Shown here piece after piece: positions 15,986 through 24,059 of a stretch of DNA of 64,000 nucleotides. The translations under genes were made by a program, and so were the position numbers. Under the pieces are notes generated by a model. It did not search any database and was not told where the DNA came from. It saw only the letters and a program-made list of their open reading frames with translations. The DNA is from Paraburkholderia solitsugae (GTDB lineage Bacteria; Pseudomonadota; Gammaproteobacteria; Burkholderiales; Burkholderiaceae), in contig NZ_WOEY01000130.1 of assembly GCF_013177695.1 (NCBI RefSeq), forward strand, positions 62,001 through 126,000. Reading direction: 5' to 3'. Numbering within the stretch: the first letter of the stretch is position 1; each line of letters starts with the position of its first letter.

Positions 15986-17247
15986 ATCCGTTTTCTTCTA
16001 CGTCTGCTTCCTCGGCTTCCTCCGCTTCTTCCGCCTCTGCGTCTTCGACGGAGCAGCAGGGCGCGTTGCCGCTTGCGGGCATTCGCGTGGTCGAGTTGTC
16101 GCATATGGTGATGGGGCCGACGTGCGGGATGATTCTTGGCGACCTCGGCGCTGAAGTCATCAAGGTCGAGCCGCCGCGCGGCGACGGTACGCGCCGTCTG
16201 CTCGGCACAGGTGCGGGATTCTTTCGCACCTTCAATCGCAACAAGAAGAGTGTCGCGCTCGACCTCGATAGCGAAGCGGGACTGGCCGCGCTGCACAAGC
16301 TGGTCGATACCGCCGACGTATTCGTCGAGAACTTCAAGCCGGGCCGCATGGCGAGCCTGGGCCTCGATTACGCGGCGCTGCGCGAACGCAATCCCAGGCT
16401 GATCTATGTCTCGCACAAGGGCTTTCTGAACGGTCCGTATGAACACCGTCTCGCGCTCGACGAAGTCGTGCAGATGATGGCCGGCCTCGCCTACATGACC
16501 GGACCGGTAGGCCGGCCGTTGCGCGCGGGCAGTTCGGTCAACGACATCATGGGCGGCATGTTCGGCGCGATCGGCGTGCTTGCCGCGTTGCACGAACGGC
16601 ATACGAGCGGACGCGGCAAGGAAGTGCAGAGCGCGCTGTTCGAAAACTGCGTGCTGCTCTCCGCACAACATATGCAGCAGTTCGCCGCGACCGGCGTGCC
16701 CGCTGCCCCGATGCCCGAGCGCATCAGCGCATGGGCCGTCTACGACGTGTTCCGTCTTGCCAACGACGAGCAGATGTTTATCGCCGCGACCGGCGATGGG
16801 CAGTGGCGCGCACTGTGCGCGATTCTCGGCCGCGACGACCTGCTGGCCGACCCGCGCCTCGCGACCAACAACGACCGCGTGCTGGCGCGCGAATGGTTGC
16901 TGCAGACGCTCGGCGAAACCTTGAGTCGTTTCGAAGGCGCCGCGCTCGTGCCGCTGTTTGAGCGCGATCACATTCCGTTCGCGTCGATCACGAAACCCGA
17001 AGACCTGTTCGACGATCCGCATCTGAACGAGAGCGGCGGCCTTGCGCGACTGACGCTCGATGACGGAAGCGAAACCGCGATGCCCTTGCTGCCGATTTCG
17101 ATGGATGGCGCGCGTTTGCAACCGCGCCAGCCGATCGCGAAGATCGGCGAACACACCGCCGACGTGCTGCGTGGGTTGGGCTATGACGATGCGCAGATTG
17201 TGGCGCTGGGCGGCGGCGTGGCGCAGGCGCCGCAAGAAGCGACCTGA
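15982..17247 (+). CDS. CaiB/BaiF family III CoA-transferase
   Basis: This 421-residue protein has a Ser-rich N-terminus and the family III fold. Visible sequence includes GIRVVELSHMVMGPTCGMIL, LGAEVIKVEPPRGDGTRRLL, NRNKKSVALDLDSEAGLAAL and VFVENFKPGRMASLGLDYA. The likely catalytic Asp lies in HRLALDEVVQMMAG. Enzymes of this family move CoA from succinyl-CoA or another thioester to a carboxylic acid; relatives include formyl-CoA transferase and the glutarate/HMG CoA-transferase SUGCT. Its overlap with the lyase gene suggests that it makes the lyase substrate. An MFS carrier follows. Confidence 0.9.
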   Translation: MNPFSSTSASSASSASSASASSTEQQGALPLAGIRVVELSHMVMGPTCGMILGDLGAEVIKVEPPRGDGTRRLLGTGAGFFRTFNRNKKSVALDLDSEAGLAALHKLVDTADVFVENFKPGRMASLGLDYAALRERNPRLIYVSHKGFLNGPYEHRLALDEVVQMMAGLAYMTGPVGRPLRAGSSVNDIMGGMFGAIGVLAALHERHTSGRGKEVQSALFENCVLLSAQHMQQFAATGVPAAPMPERISAWAVYDVFRLANDEQMFIAATGDGQWRALCAILGRDDLLADPRLATNNDRVLAREWLLQTLGETLSRFEGAALVPLFERDHIPFASITKPEDLFDDPHLNESGGLARLTLDDGSETAMPLLPISMDGARLQPRQPIAKIGEHTADVLRGLGYDDAQIVALGGGVAQAPQEAT

Positions 17248-17469
17248 GCGGAGCGGGTGACGAAGCGTCGAGCGAAATTGCTGGAGCACAGCGCCCTATG
17301 AGGTGTCCCGCGTAAATGGCTGAGCATAGCGACCCTGTTTTCGGACGCTCGATGCGTCGAACGTAGTTAATCAATCTCATCCGGCGTCAGACCGGAATTC
17401 AGCAACCATTTTGCTTGGGGTCGGAGTAAGTGCTAAAGCGCCAACTCCGGTCGACAAAGGAGACAGACG

Positions 17470-18954
17470 ATGAAATCGTCGAATCATGCGGTGTATGCGA
17501 CAGCGGTCGGTGATGCTGGCGCGCTGGGTGGTGTGCCCTCAGGCGCCGGTGCATCGGCAGGTGGCCGCGCTGAAGAGATCGCGCTAGACGGCGCGCGTAT
17601 TTCCGCGCGGCTCGACCGCTTGCCCGCCACGCGTTCCATCTGGCAACTGGTGATGCTGCTTAGCCTCGGCCTCTTCTTCGAACTGTACGACCTGATGTTC
17701 TCCGGCTATATCGCGCCGGGCCTCGTGCGCAGCGGCATTCTCACCGCGACGACGCATGGTCTGTTCGGCACCAGCGGCGTGGCGAGTTTCATCGCGGCGT
17801 TGTTCGCGGGGCTGTTCATCGGCACGGCGGCATGCGGTTTTCTTGCAGACCGTTTCGGGCGGCGCGCGATCTTCACGTGGTCGCTGTTGTGGTACACCGC
17901 GGCCAACATCATCATGGCGTTCCAGGACACGGCGCTTGGGCTCAATCTCTGGCGCTTCATCGCGGGGATCGGCATCGGCGTGGAGATCGTGACCATTGGC
18001 ACCTACATCTCCGAGCTCGTGCCGAAGCATGTGCGCGGCCGCGCGTCGGCCTTTTCGCAGGCGGTTGGTTTCTGTGCGGTACCGATCGTCGCGTTTCTAT
18101 CGTATTTGCTGGTGCCGCACCGTTACTTCGGCCTCGACGGCTGGCGTCTGGTTGTGCTGACTGGCGTCGTGGGTGCAATCGTGGTGTGGTGGATTCGTCT
18201 GCGTTTGCCGGAGAGCCCACGCTGGCTTGCGCAGAAAGGCCGCATCGAGGAAGCCGACGCGGTGATGACGCGACTCGAAGCGCGGGTGGAACGGGAATAT
18301 GGACGGCCTTTGCCGGAGCCGGCCTTGCCTGAACCGGTGCGCGCGCGTGCGGCGTTTCGCGATCTGCTGGTGCCGCCGTATCGCAAGCGCACGCTGATGC
18401 TGATCATCTTTCACGTATTCCAGACGATGGGGTATTACGGCTTCGCGAACTGGATTCCGACGTTGCTGATCAAGCAGGGCATTACCGTTACGACGAGTTT
18501 GATGTACGCGAGCATCATTGCGATTGCGGCGCCCCTTGGACCGTTGCTGGGGATGCTGATTGCCGACCGCTTCGAGCGTAAGACGGTGATCATCTGCATG
18601 GCGGCGGTGAACGTGGTGTGCGGGCTGTTGTTTAGCCAGGCGCGGGAGACGGTGTTGCTCGTGAGCTTGGGCGTGTGCCTGGTGCTGGCGGGCAACATTA
18701 TTTCCTATAGCTATCACGCATATCAGGCCGAGCTGTTTCCGACCAGTATTCGAGCGAGGGCAGTGGGGTTCGTTTATTCGTGGAGCCGGATTTCGGCGAT
18801 GTTTTCCGCGTTTGTGATTGCGGGATGTTTGAACCGCTTTGGCGTGAACGGGGTGTTTGTGTTTATTTCCGGCGCGATGGTGATCGTCATGCTGGCCATC
18901 GGGACGCTTGGGCCGAAGACGCGGGATGTCGCGTTGGAGGATATTTCGAGGTAA
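17470..18954 (+). CDS. MFS transporter, acid/sugar symporter type
   Basis: This 494-residue carrier has a long Ala/Gly-rich N-terminal tail of about 55 residues and 12 hydrophobic helices. Signature sequence includes FFELYDLMFSGYIAPGLV (helix 1), GFLADRFGRRAIFTW (loop 2-3), RFIAGIGIGVEIVTIGTYIS, LPESPRWLAQKGR, and AYQAELFPTSIRARAVGF near the end. These fit the metabolite:H+ symporter and sugar-porter-like branch that includes aromatic- and dicarboxylic-acid importers. AAAGGAGACAGACG precedes the ATG. Position after the lyase and CoA-transferase genes suggests import of their substrate. Confidence 0.9.
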   Translation: MKSSNHAVYATAVGDAGALGGVPSGAGASAGGRAEEIALDGARISARLDRLPATRSIWQLVMLLSLGLFFELYDLMFSGYIAPGLVRSGILTATTHGLFGTSGVASFIAALFAGLFIGTAACGFLADRFGRRAIFTWSLLWYTAANIIMAFQDTALGLNLWRFIAGIGIGVEIVTIGTYISELVPKHVRGRASAFSQAVGFCAVPIVAFLSYLLVPHRYFGLDGWRLVVLTGVVGAIVVWWIRLRLPESPRWLAQKGRIEEADAVMTRLEARVEREYGRPLPEPALPEPVRARAAFRDLLVPPYRKRTLMLIIFHVFQTMGYYGFANWIPTLLIKQGITVTTSLMYASIIAIAAPLGPLLGMLIADRFERKTVIICMAAVNVVCGLLFSQARETVLLVSLGVCLVLAGNIISYSYHAYQAELFPTSIRARAVGFVYSWSRISAMFSAFVIAGCLNRFGVNGVFVFISGAMVIVMLAIGTLGPKTRDVALEDISR

Positions 18955-18973
18955 TGCCTGGCGGATGGTTGAT

Positions 18974-18993
18974 GCCCGCCTGACGGGGCGGGC
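18974..18993. terminator. Possible bidirectional hairpin between MFS gene and small gene
   Basis: Seven-base arms GCCCGCC (18974-18980) and GGCGGGC (18987-18993) lie between convergent genes. There is no good T run, so termination is uncertain. Confidence 0.4.
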
Positions 18994-19001
18994 TTACTCG
19001 C

Positions 19002-19142
19002 TTAGTGTTTCTTTTGTGTCGCCGAAGCGCTCGGTGTTACGCGAATCGGCGGTGCGCCAGACGGTGAAGTCGCCGGTTTTAGTTTCTTCTCCTGTTTCGG
19101 TTTCTTCGCTTCGCGGTTACTGCGTACTTGACCTTTTGCCAT
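19002..19142 (-). CDS. Very small Lys-rich protein (46 aa)
   Basis: I translated this by eye: it starts MAKGQVRSNREAKKPKQEKK, continues LKPATSPSGAPPIRVTPSAS and ends ATQKKH. ATG 19142 is preceded at six bases by GGGGAG, an excellent ribosome site. The frame is closed by TAA at 19002-19004. The protein is basic, Lys/Pro rich and probably disordered. It resembles short conserved hypothetical proteins that I associate with Burkholderia genomes (from memory, unverified). Convergence with the MFS gene and the strong ribosome site favour a real gene. Confidence 0.72.
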   Translation of the reverse strand: MAKGQVRSNREAKKPKQEKKLKPATSPSGAPPIRVTPSASATQKKH

Positions 19143-19232
19143 GATGGACTCCCCAGTTGGCGTTGTCGCTCCACGAGGGAGCAGTAGGATAGTGTGCGCT
19201 GATTTTGGGGTTTCTGGGTGTGTTTTTGTTTT

Positions 19233-19475
19233 TTTGCCTTCGCGGCGCTTGTTTCTGTATGCCTACGGCGTTGGCCTTTCCTTGATTTGTTATTGGACTA
19301 TTAGCGTCGCCCCTGTGCGGGGCGGGCACCTACTTTTCTTTGCCTGCCGCCAAGAAAAGTAGGCAAAAGAAAGCGGCTCACACCGCTAATTCTTAAGCGG
19401 GTCCCCCGCACAGTTGCGGTAGTGGTGCATCTGGAATCCGTGCCCTCGCACCTTCAGCGTCAGTGACAAACCGCT
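19233..19475. repeat. Left arm of a large imperfect inverted repeat
   Basis: Read on the minus strand, this arm matches 19886-20251 with interruptions. Shared blocks include the CGCCGTAGGC/CAGAAACAAGCGCC unit, the CCTACTTTTCTT hairpin, AGCGGGC...CCGCACAGTTGCGG, GGTGCATCTGGAATC and TTTGTCACTGA. It carries one copy of the 57-base unit found three times in the other arm. The left edge is uncertain by about 10 bases. Confidence 0.8.
19329..19363. repeat. Hairpin in left arm
   Basis: Arms CCTACTTTTCTT (19329-19340) and AAGAAAAGTAGG (19352-19363) form a 12-base perfect stem. It is the left-arm counterpart of the hairpin at 19999-20033. Confidence 0.75.
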
Positions 19476-19630
19476 CATCAGCTCCCACTCCGCACTGCGT
19501 GCGTCGCGGATGGGTATGCATGGGAAACCAGGGGCTTCGCTTTGCGCAGCGGGGACCATCGGCTTCGCCTCGGCAAAGTGCTTCCGCACTCAGAGGCGAA
19601 CCCCACTTCAAATGAAGTGTCAATGTGCCG

Positions 19631-19684
19631 CACCCGCACCCGCACCCGCACCCGCACCCGCACCCGCACCCGCACCCGCACCCG
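19631..19684. repeat. Hexanucleotide microsatellite (CACCCG)9
   Basis: Nine perfect copies of CACCCG lie in tandem. All reading frames through it encode dipeptide runs (Pro-Ala or Pro-His), which explains spurious open frames here. Confidence 0.95.
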
Positions 19685-19721
19685 CATTCTCTCAGCCTCT
19701 TAGCCTCTCACTTGTACACTT

Positions 19722-19768
<47 letters not shown>

Positions 19769-19998
19769 TACAGCCGCAGTGGTGATGGAATGGCGAGTCG
19801 CGGTACCGGGCAAAACGCGAGAGCTAAAGCGTAGCGGGTGGTTTTATGAAGTGCTCTTCGGCGCGCGCAGCGCCGCCGGAAGTATGACTGCCTTGTCACT
19901 GAGGCCGAATGTGCGAGGGCACAGATTCCAGATGCACCACTACCGCAACTGTGCGAGGAGCCCGCTTAAGAATTAGCGGTTTGAGCCGCTTTCTTTTG

Positions 19999-20033
19999 CC
20001 TACTTTTCTTTGCGGCAAGCAAAGAAAAGTAGG
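19999..20033. repeat. Perfect 15-base-stem hairpin in right arm
   Basis: The arms at 19999-20013 and 20019-20033 are exact complements (CCTACTTTTCTTTGC and its reverse complement) with the loop GGCAA. The strength suggests an RNA or DNA structural element, possibly a terminator-like end signal. Confidence 0.85.
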
Positions 20034-20080
20034 TGCCTGCCCCGCACAGGGGCGACGCTAATAAACCGATATCAAATCAA

Positions 20081-20251
20081 GGAAAGGCCAACGCCGTAGG
20101 CACACAGAAACAAGCGCCGAACAGGCATACAAGGGCAGGAAAGCCCAACGCCGCAGGCACACAGAAACAAGCGCCGCACAGGCAACCAGCTCAAGGAAAG
20201 CCCAACGCCGTAGGCGCACAGAACCAAGCGCCGCGAAGGCAAACAAACCGA
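20081..20251. repeat. 57-bp tandem repeat, three copies
   Basis: Copies start at 20081, 20138 and 20195. The core is GGAAAG(G/C)CCAACGCCG followed by AGGC(A/G)CACAGAA(A/C)CAAGCGCCG. The period is a multiple of three, so one frame reads a 19-residue repeat. The frame runs into the AraC-type gene on the other strand, and I do not accept it as coding. Confidence 0.85.
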
Positions 20252-20254
20252 TCC

Positions 20255-21238
20255 TTAACCCCCGCGGCCCTTACTGCGCCGCCACGTCTCCGACGGCAAC
20301 TCCCCAAACTGCCCTCGATACTCGTTGGAGAAATTCCCAAAATGCCAAAACCCCCACCGCGTAGCGACCTCAGTAACAGACCCGGAACCTCGCAATTCAC
20401 GCCGCACGTGATCGAGCCGAACCGCTCGTATATACGCTGAAGGATTCACCCCAAGGGTATCCTCAAACGCATATTGCAACGTTCGCCGGCTCGCGTGAAA
20501 CCGCGCACATAGTTCGGCAACAGACAGCGGGCAATCCGGCGACTCTTCCACCACCTCGCGAATCCCTCGCACGAGCTGCCAATTCCGCGCGGTACGTGCC
20601 TCGACATTCCCGTGCGGGTCCGCATGCTGCATGCCCTGCAATGTCTCAGCGAGACCGAAGATCACCGACTTCTCAAACGACGCCGCCACGTCGGCATCAT
20701 CGAGCAAAGTCGGCGTCGCAGCCACGGCATCGAGCAAATTCTTCAGCACTTCGCGAAAGCCCTGCAATCTCACAGGATCGACATTCACTACGCCAGGCTT
20801 CGTGCCCAGCAGCGATGTAATTTCATCGAGCTGCGAGCGCACCCGTTCATCGCCGATCGCACCAGGCTCGATCTCCAGATTCACTACGACGTGCTTATCG
20901 GGCGATAGAAACTCAAACCCGCCATCGCCGGAAAATACATGCAGGCCGTCGCGATGACTCGTCTGCCCACACAGCAGTGCATGCCCTTCGAGTTGAAACG
21001 GAACGCCCACCGCCAGCTTGGATCGCGCCACCTGGCCGCGTTGATAGACCGTGCGGTTCAGCCGTTCCACCAGCACCCGCACGCCGCCCGCAAAAAACGA
21101 ACTCACCGAGCCGTCGAAGGCGCCGCGCGAAATCTGGCAATAGCTCTGGTTCCACGCGTCGAGCAACATCGCCTGCTCGTCGATGTTCCGGCAACAGCGA
21201 ATCTCGACGGCGCTGCTTGTCTGATTGACCGGCTGCAT
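20255..21238 (-). CDS. AraC-family regulator, EutR-like
   Basis: This 327-residue protein has an N-terminal sensing domain and a C-terminal double helix-turn-helix. SRRTLQYAFEDTLGVNPSAY and HVRRELRGSGSVTEVATRWG followed by FWHFGNFSNEYRGQFGELPS (about 250-320) closely follow the layout of E. coli EutR, activator of ethanolamine use. I start at ATG 21238 (MQPVNQTSS) because GGGAGAAGCT sits directly before it; an upstream ATG at 21262 lacks such a site. It is divergent from an SDR dehydrogenase gene and an APC permease gene and probably controls them. Whether the inducer is ethanolamine or another amine is unknown. Confidence 0.88.
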   Translation of the reverse strand: MQPVNQTSSAVEIRCCRNIDEQAMLLDAWNQSYCQISRGAFDGSVSSFFAGGVRVLVERLNRTVYQRGQVARSKLAVGVPFQLEGHALLCGQTSHRDGLHVFSGDGGFEFLSPDKHVVVNLEIEPGAIGDERVRSQLDEITSLLGTKPGVVNVDPVRLQGFREVLKNLLDAVAATPTLLDDADVAASFEKSVIFGLAETLQGMQHADPHGNVEARTARNWQLVRGIREVVEESPDCPLSVAELCARFHASRRTLQYAFEDTLGVNPSAYIRAVRLDHVRRELRGSGSVTEVATRWGFWHFGNFSNEYRGQFGELPSETWRRSKGRGG

Positions 21239-21567
21239 AGCTTCTCCCGATTCTGGTGGCACTCCCCGAAAGCCTCGTGCCGATCAGTGTATGCGAAAAA
21301 AAAACCGCGCCGCAGTGTTGAAGCGACCCATCCCGGGCAGTCACGCGCCGCTTCCTGCTCCGTGTCCGCACATATCACGAGCACGGAGGCAACCAGATGC
21401 GGCAAGCATCCAGACCTGTCTGTAATGAATTTGTCAGTAACCCGGATTTTTACGGGATTTTTACTTTTTGCCAATTTTGGATAGTCGCCGCTTTTTGCCG
21501 CCCCTACTTTGTGCACAAGGCGACGCAATCGAACGCAACGCACTGGACACTAGAACGGGAGTCACGC
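21239..21567. other. Divergent control region with direct repeats
   Basis: These 329 bases lie between the AraC-type gene and the SDR gene, with no gene inside. GGATTTTTAC occurs twice at 21444-21453 and 21455-21464 (11-base spacing), and CTTTTTGCC twice at 21464-21472 and 21491-21499. AraC proteins bind direct half-sites near the promoter, so these are plausible activator sites. Confidence 0.5.
21444..21499. promoter_or_regulatory. Candidate AraC-type binding repeats
   Basis: Two GGATTTTTAC copies 11 bases apart, followed by two CTTTTTGCC copies 27 bases apart, end about 70 bases before the SDR start. The helical phasing suits an AraC-family activator site (inference). Confidence 0.4.
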
Positions 21568-22344
21568 ATGAGCAGATCGGCAGGCAGGCTTGAGGGCAAG
21601 ATCGCAATCGTGTCAGGCGGCGCAACCGGCGCGGGTGGTGCGGCGTCGCTGCTGTTCGCGCAGGAAGGCGCGCAGGTCGCCGTGGTCGATATCAATACCG
21701 ATGCAGGCGAGGAAGTCGTGACACGAATTCGCGCGGCAGGCGGCACAGCCGAACTGTTTGCCGCCGATGTGTCGAAGCGCGAAGCGGTGGAAACCGCCGT
21801 GGCGAACGTCATGGCGCGCTTCGGGCGCATCGACGTGCTGTTCAACCACGCCGGCAGCATCGTCGTGAAGCCGTTCGTCGATACCACGGACGAAGACTAC
21901 GACTGGCTCATGAACGTCAACGTGAAAAGCATGTTCATGATGACGCGCGCGGTGCTGCCGCACATGCTCGCCGCGGGCGGCGGTTCGATCGTGTGCACGG
22001 CGTCGATCTCGTCGGTGGCGGCCACGCCGCTCGAAGTGCTGTACTGCACGACCAAAGGCGCGTGCGCCATGTTCGCGCGGTCGATTGCCGTCGAGTATCG
22101 CGACCGTGGTATTCGCTGCAATGCCGTGTGCCCCGGATTCATCGATACGCCGCATGGGCGCCGTGAAATCAGTGCGCTCGCGAAGTATGGCTTCGATGCG
22201 AGCGAGGCGGCGCTGTCGGTGCAGCAGGGCCGTCTGTGCGCGCCGGAAGAAGTCGCGCGCGCCGCGCTCTTTCTCGCCAGCGACGACGCCAGTTTCGTCA
22301 ACGGCGCACACCTGTACGTGGATAACTGCTTCACGGCTGCGTGA
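21568..22344 (+). CDS. Short-chain dehydrogenase/reductase
   Basis: This 258-residue classical SDR has the cofactor motif SGGATGAGGAASLLFAQEG near residue 16 and VAVVDINTDAGEE, with the Asp favouring NAD(H). It also has NHAGS (the NNAG equivalent), the catalytic Ser in CTASISSVA, YCTTKGACAMFARS (YxxxK) and NAVCPGFIDTPHG. The ATG at 21568 (MSRSAGRLEG) follows GGGAGTCACGC. It precedes a permease gene and is divergent from an AraC regulator gene, so it probably oxidises an amino-alcohol or hydroxy acid taken up by the permease. The substrate is not deducible. Confidence 0.9.
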   Translation: MSRSAGRLEGKIAIVSGGATGAGGAASLLFAQEGAQVAVVDINTDAGEEVVTRIRAAGGTAELFAADVSKREAVETAVANVMARFGRIDVLFNHAGSIVVKPFVDTTDEDYDWLMNVNVKSMFMMTRAVLPHMLAAGGGSIVCTASISSVAATPLEVLYCTTKGACAMFARSIAVEYRDRGIRCNAVCPGFIDTPHGRREISALAKYGFDASEAALSVQQGRLCAPEEVARAALFLASDDASFVNGAHLYVDNCFTAA

Positions 22345-22420
22345 GCCGGTCCTTCGTCGCGCGGTCACGCCTCTGCATCGCTTAGCCGCTTCGTCATAAC
22401 CCTGTTCAAAGGATCGCGTC

Positions 22421-23959
22421 ATGGACATCAACACGGCCGTGCCGTCGGCGGAGTCCGCCGACAACGACGTCAAACTGTTGCACAAGATGGGCTACGCGCA
22501 GGAACTGTCCCGGCGCATGGGGGCGTTCTCGAACTTCGCGGTGTCGTTCTCGCTGATCTGCATTCTGTCGGGCGGCATCACGTCGTTCCAGATGGGCTTG
22601 TCAGCGGCGGGCGGGGCGTCGATCGGACTCGGCTGGCCGCTCGGCTCGCTGTTCGCGTTGGTCGTGGCGGCGGCGATGGCGCAGATCGCTTCGTCGTATC
22701 CGACGGCCGGCGGTCTCTATCACTGGAGCTCGATTCTCGGCGGCAAAATGTGGGGCTGGCTCACCGCGTGGCTGAATCTGCTCGGCCTCGTGTTCGTGGT
22801 CGCCGCGATCAATTACGGGACCTATGATCCGTTCTTTCGCACGCTGATCGCACCGATGTTCGGTGTGAGTCCCGATTCGCTCGGCTGGTGGCAGCAAACG
22901 CTCTTTCTGACGGTGATCACCGCTTCGCAAGCATTCCTGAATCATCGCGGCATTCGCATCACCAGTAAGATCACGGACCTGTCGGGCTATCTGATCTTTG
23001 TGGTGACGGTCATGCTGGTGGTTTCCCTGCTGGTGTATTCGCCGGTCAAGATCGATCTGTCGCGGCTTTATACCTTCACCAACTTCACGGGTGTCGACGG
23101 CGGCGCGTGGCCCAAGCAGACCATCGCCATGGCGTTTCTGTCCGGCCTGCTGCTGACCGCTTATACGATCACGGGCTTCGACGCTTCCGCGCATACCTCG
23201 GAGGAAACGCATCAGGCGGCGCGCAATGTGCCGCGCGGCATCGTCGGCTCCGTGTTCTGGTCGACGACCTTCGGCTACGTGATGGTGTGCGCGTTCGTGC
23301 TGGTGATGCCGGATATCACCGCGGGGGTGAAGCAGGGCACCGGGTTCTTCGAAGCGATTCTCGCGCCGATTCCGGGACCGCTGCGCATCCTGATCGAATT
23401 GCTGATGTTCTTCATTAACTACGTATGCGGTCTGGCAGCCGTCACGTCGACCTCGCGCATGATGTTCGCGTTTGCCCGCGATGGCGGTTTGCCTGGCTCG
23501 AAGTGGCTGCGCAAAGTGAATGCGGCTCACCGCACACCGGGCGCGGCGATCTGGACCTCGGCGGTGCTGGCGATCGTGGTGACGTTGTACGGCGATGCAT
23601 TCACCGTGCTGAGCGCGGGTAGCGCAGTGTTTCTGTTCATCTCCTACGCGATGCCGGTTGCAGCCGGTATCTTCGCCGAGGGGCGTACGTGGAAGGAAAA
23701 AGGGCCGTTCCAGTTGGGCATGCTGTCGAAGCCGTTCGCGGTGGCGGCGGTGTTCGGCGCACTCGTGCTCGCCTATGTCGGCATGCAGCCGCCTAATCAG
23801 AAAGTGGTGTACGTACTTGTCGGTTTGCTCGCGGTGCTGCTGGCGATCTGGTACGGCGCAGGCGTGCGCAAGAGCTTCGCGGGGCCGCCGATCGGCAAGG
23901 TGTCGAAGGAGCGGGAGCTTGAATTGAGCGGGATGGAGGGGCAACTGGGGGAGAGCTAA
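22421..23959 (+). CDS. APC-family amino acid/amine permease
   Basis: This 512-residue inner-membrane protein has about 12 hydrophobic helices. The N-terminal part reads LSRRMGAFSNFAVSFSLICI and GGITSFQMGLSAAGGAS; helix 6 has AYTITGFDASAHTSEETHQA, the APC substrate-site region; TSTSRMMFAFARDGGLPGS follows helix 8. It matches the ACT/BAT1 branch of amino-acid permeases, which includes GABA, choline and ethanolamine-type carriers. The gap to the SDR gene is 76 bases, so the two are probably co-transcribed. Confidence 0.9.
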   Translation: MDINTAVPSAESADNDVKLLHKMGYAQELSRRMGAFSNFAVSFSLICILSGGITSFQMGLSAAGGASIGLGWPLGSLFALVVAAAMAQIASSYPTAGGLYHWSSILGGKMWGWLTAWLNLLGLVFVVAAINYGTYDPFFRTLIAPMFGVSPDSLGWWQQTLFLTVITASQAFLNHRGIRITSKITDLSGYLIFVVTVMLVVSLLVYSPVKIDLSRLYTFTNFTGVDGGAWPKQTIAMAFLSGLLLTAYTITGFDASAHTSEETHQAARNVPRGIVGSVFWSTTFGYVMVCAFVLVMPDITAGVKQGTGFFEAILAPIPGPLRILIELLMFFINYVCGLAAVTSTSRMMFAFARDGGLPGSKWLRKVNAAHRTPGAAIWTSAVLAIVVTLYGDAFTVLSAGSAVFLFISYAMPVAAGIFAEGRTWKEKGPFQLGMLSKPFAVAAVFGALVLAYVGMQPPNQKVVYVLVGLLAVLLAIWYGAGVRKSFAGPPIGKVSKERELELSGMEGQLGES

Positions 23960-23988
23960 GCAAGTTGGCTCGTGCGCTTCATGCCCCG

Positions 23989-24024
23989 AAAAAAAACGTC
24001 AGCCGGCCCTGGGGCCGGCTGACG
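23989..24024 (-). terminator. Rho-independent terminator (mainly minus strand)
   Basis: A perfect hairpin has 12-base arms at 23997-24008 and 24013-24024 (CGTCAGCCGGCC and its complement). On the minus strand it is followed by eight T residues. It terminates the secreted-glycosidase gene and probably also slows readthrough from the permease gene. Confidence 0.9.
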
Positions 24025-24059
24025 TATTCACATCTACCGCACGAGGTGGCGTTCGCGGG

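Larger units (their letters stand above)
19886..20251. repeat. Right arm of the large inverted repeat
   Basis: This is the complement of 19233-19475, ending in an expanded tandem array. It stops about four bases before the stop codon of the convergent AraC-type gene. Confidence 0.8.

Noticed and set aside
20033..20440. Frame with a 19-residue repeat over the 57-bp array
   Set aside because: It starts inside the repeat hairpin and runs over 180 bases into the AraC-type gene on the other strand.
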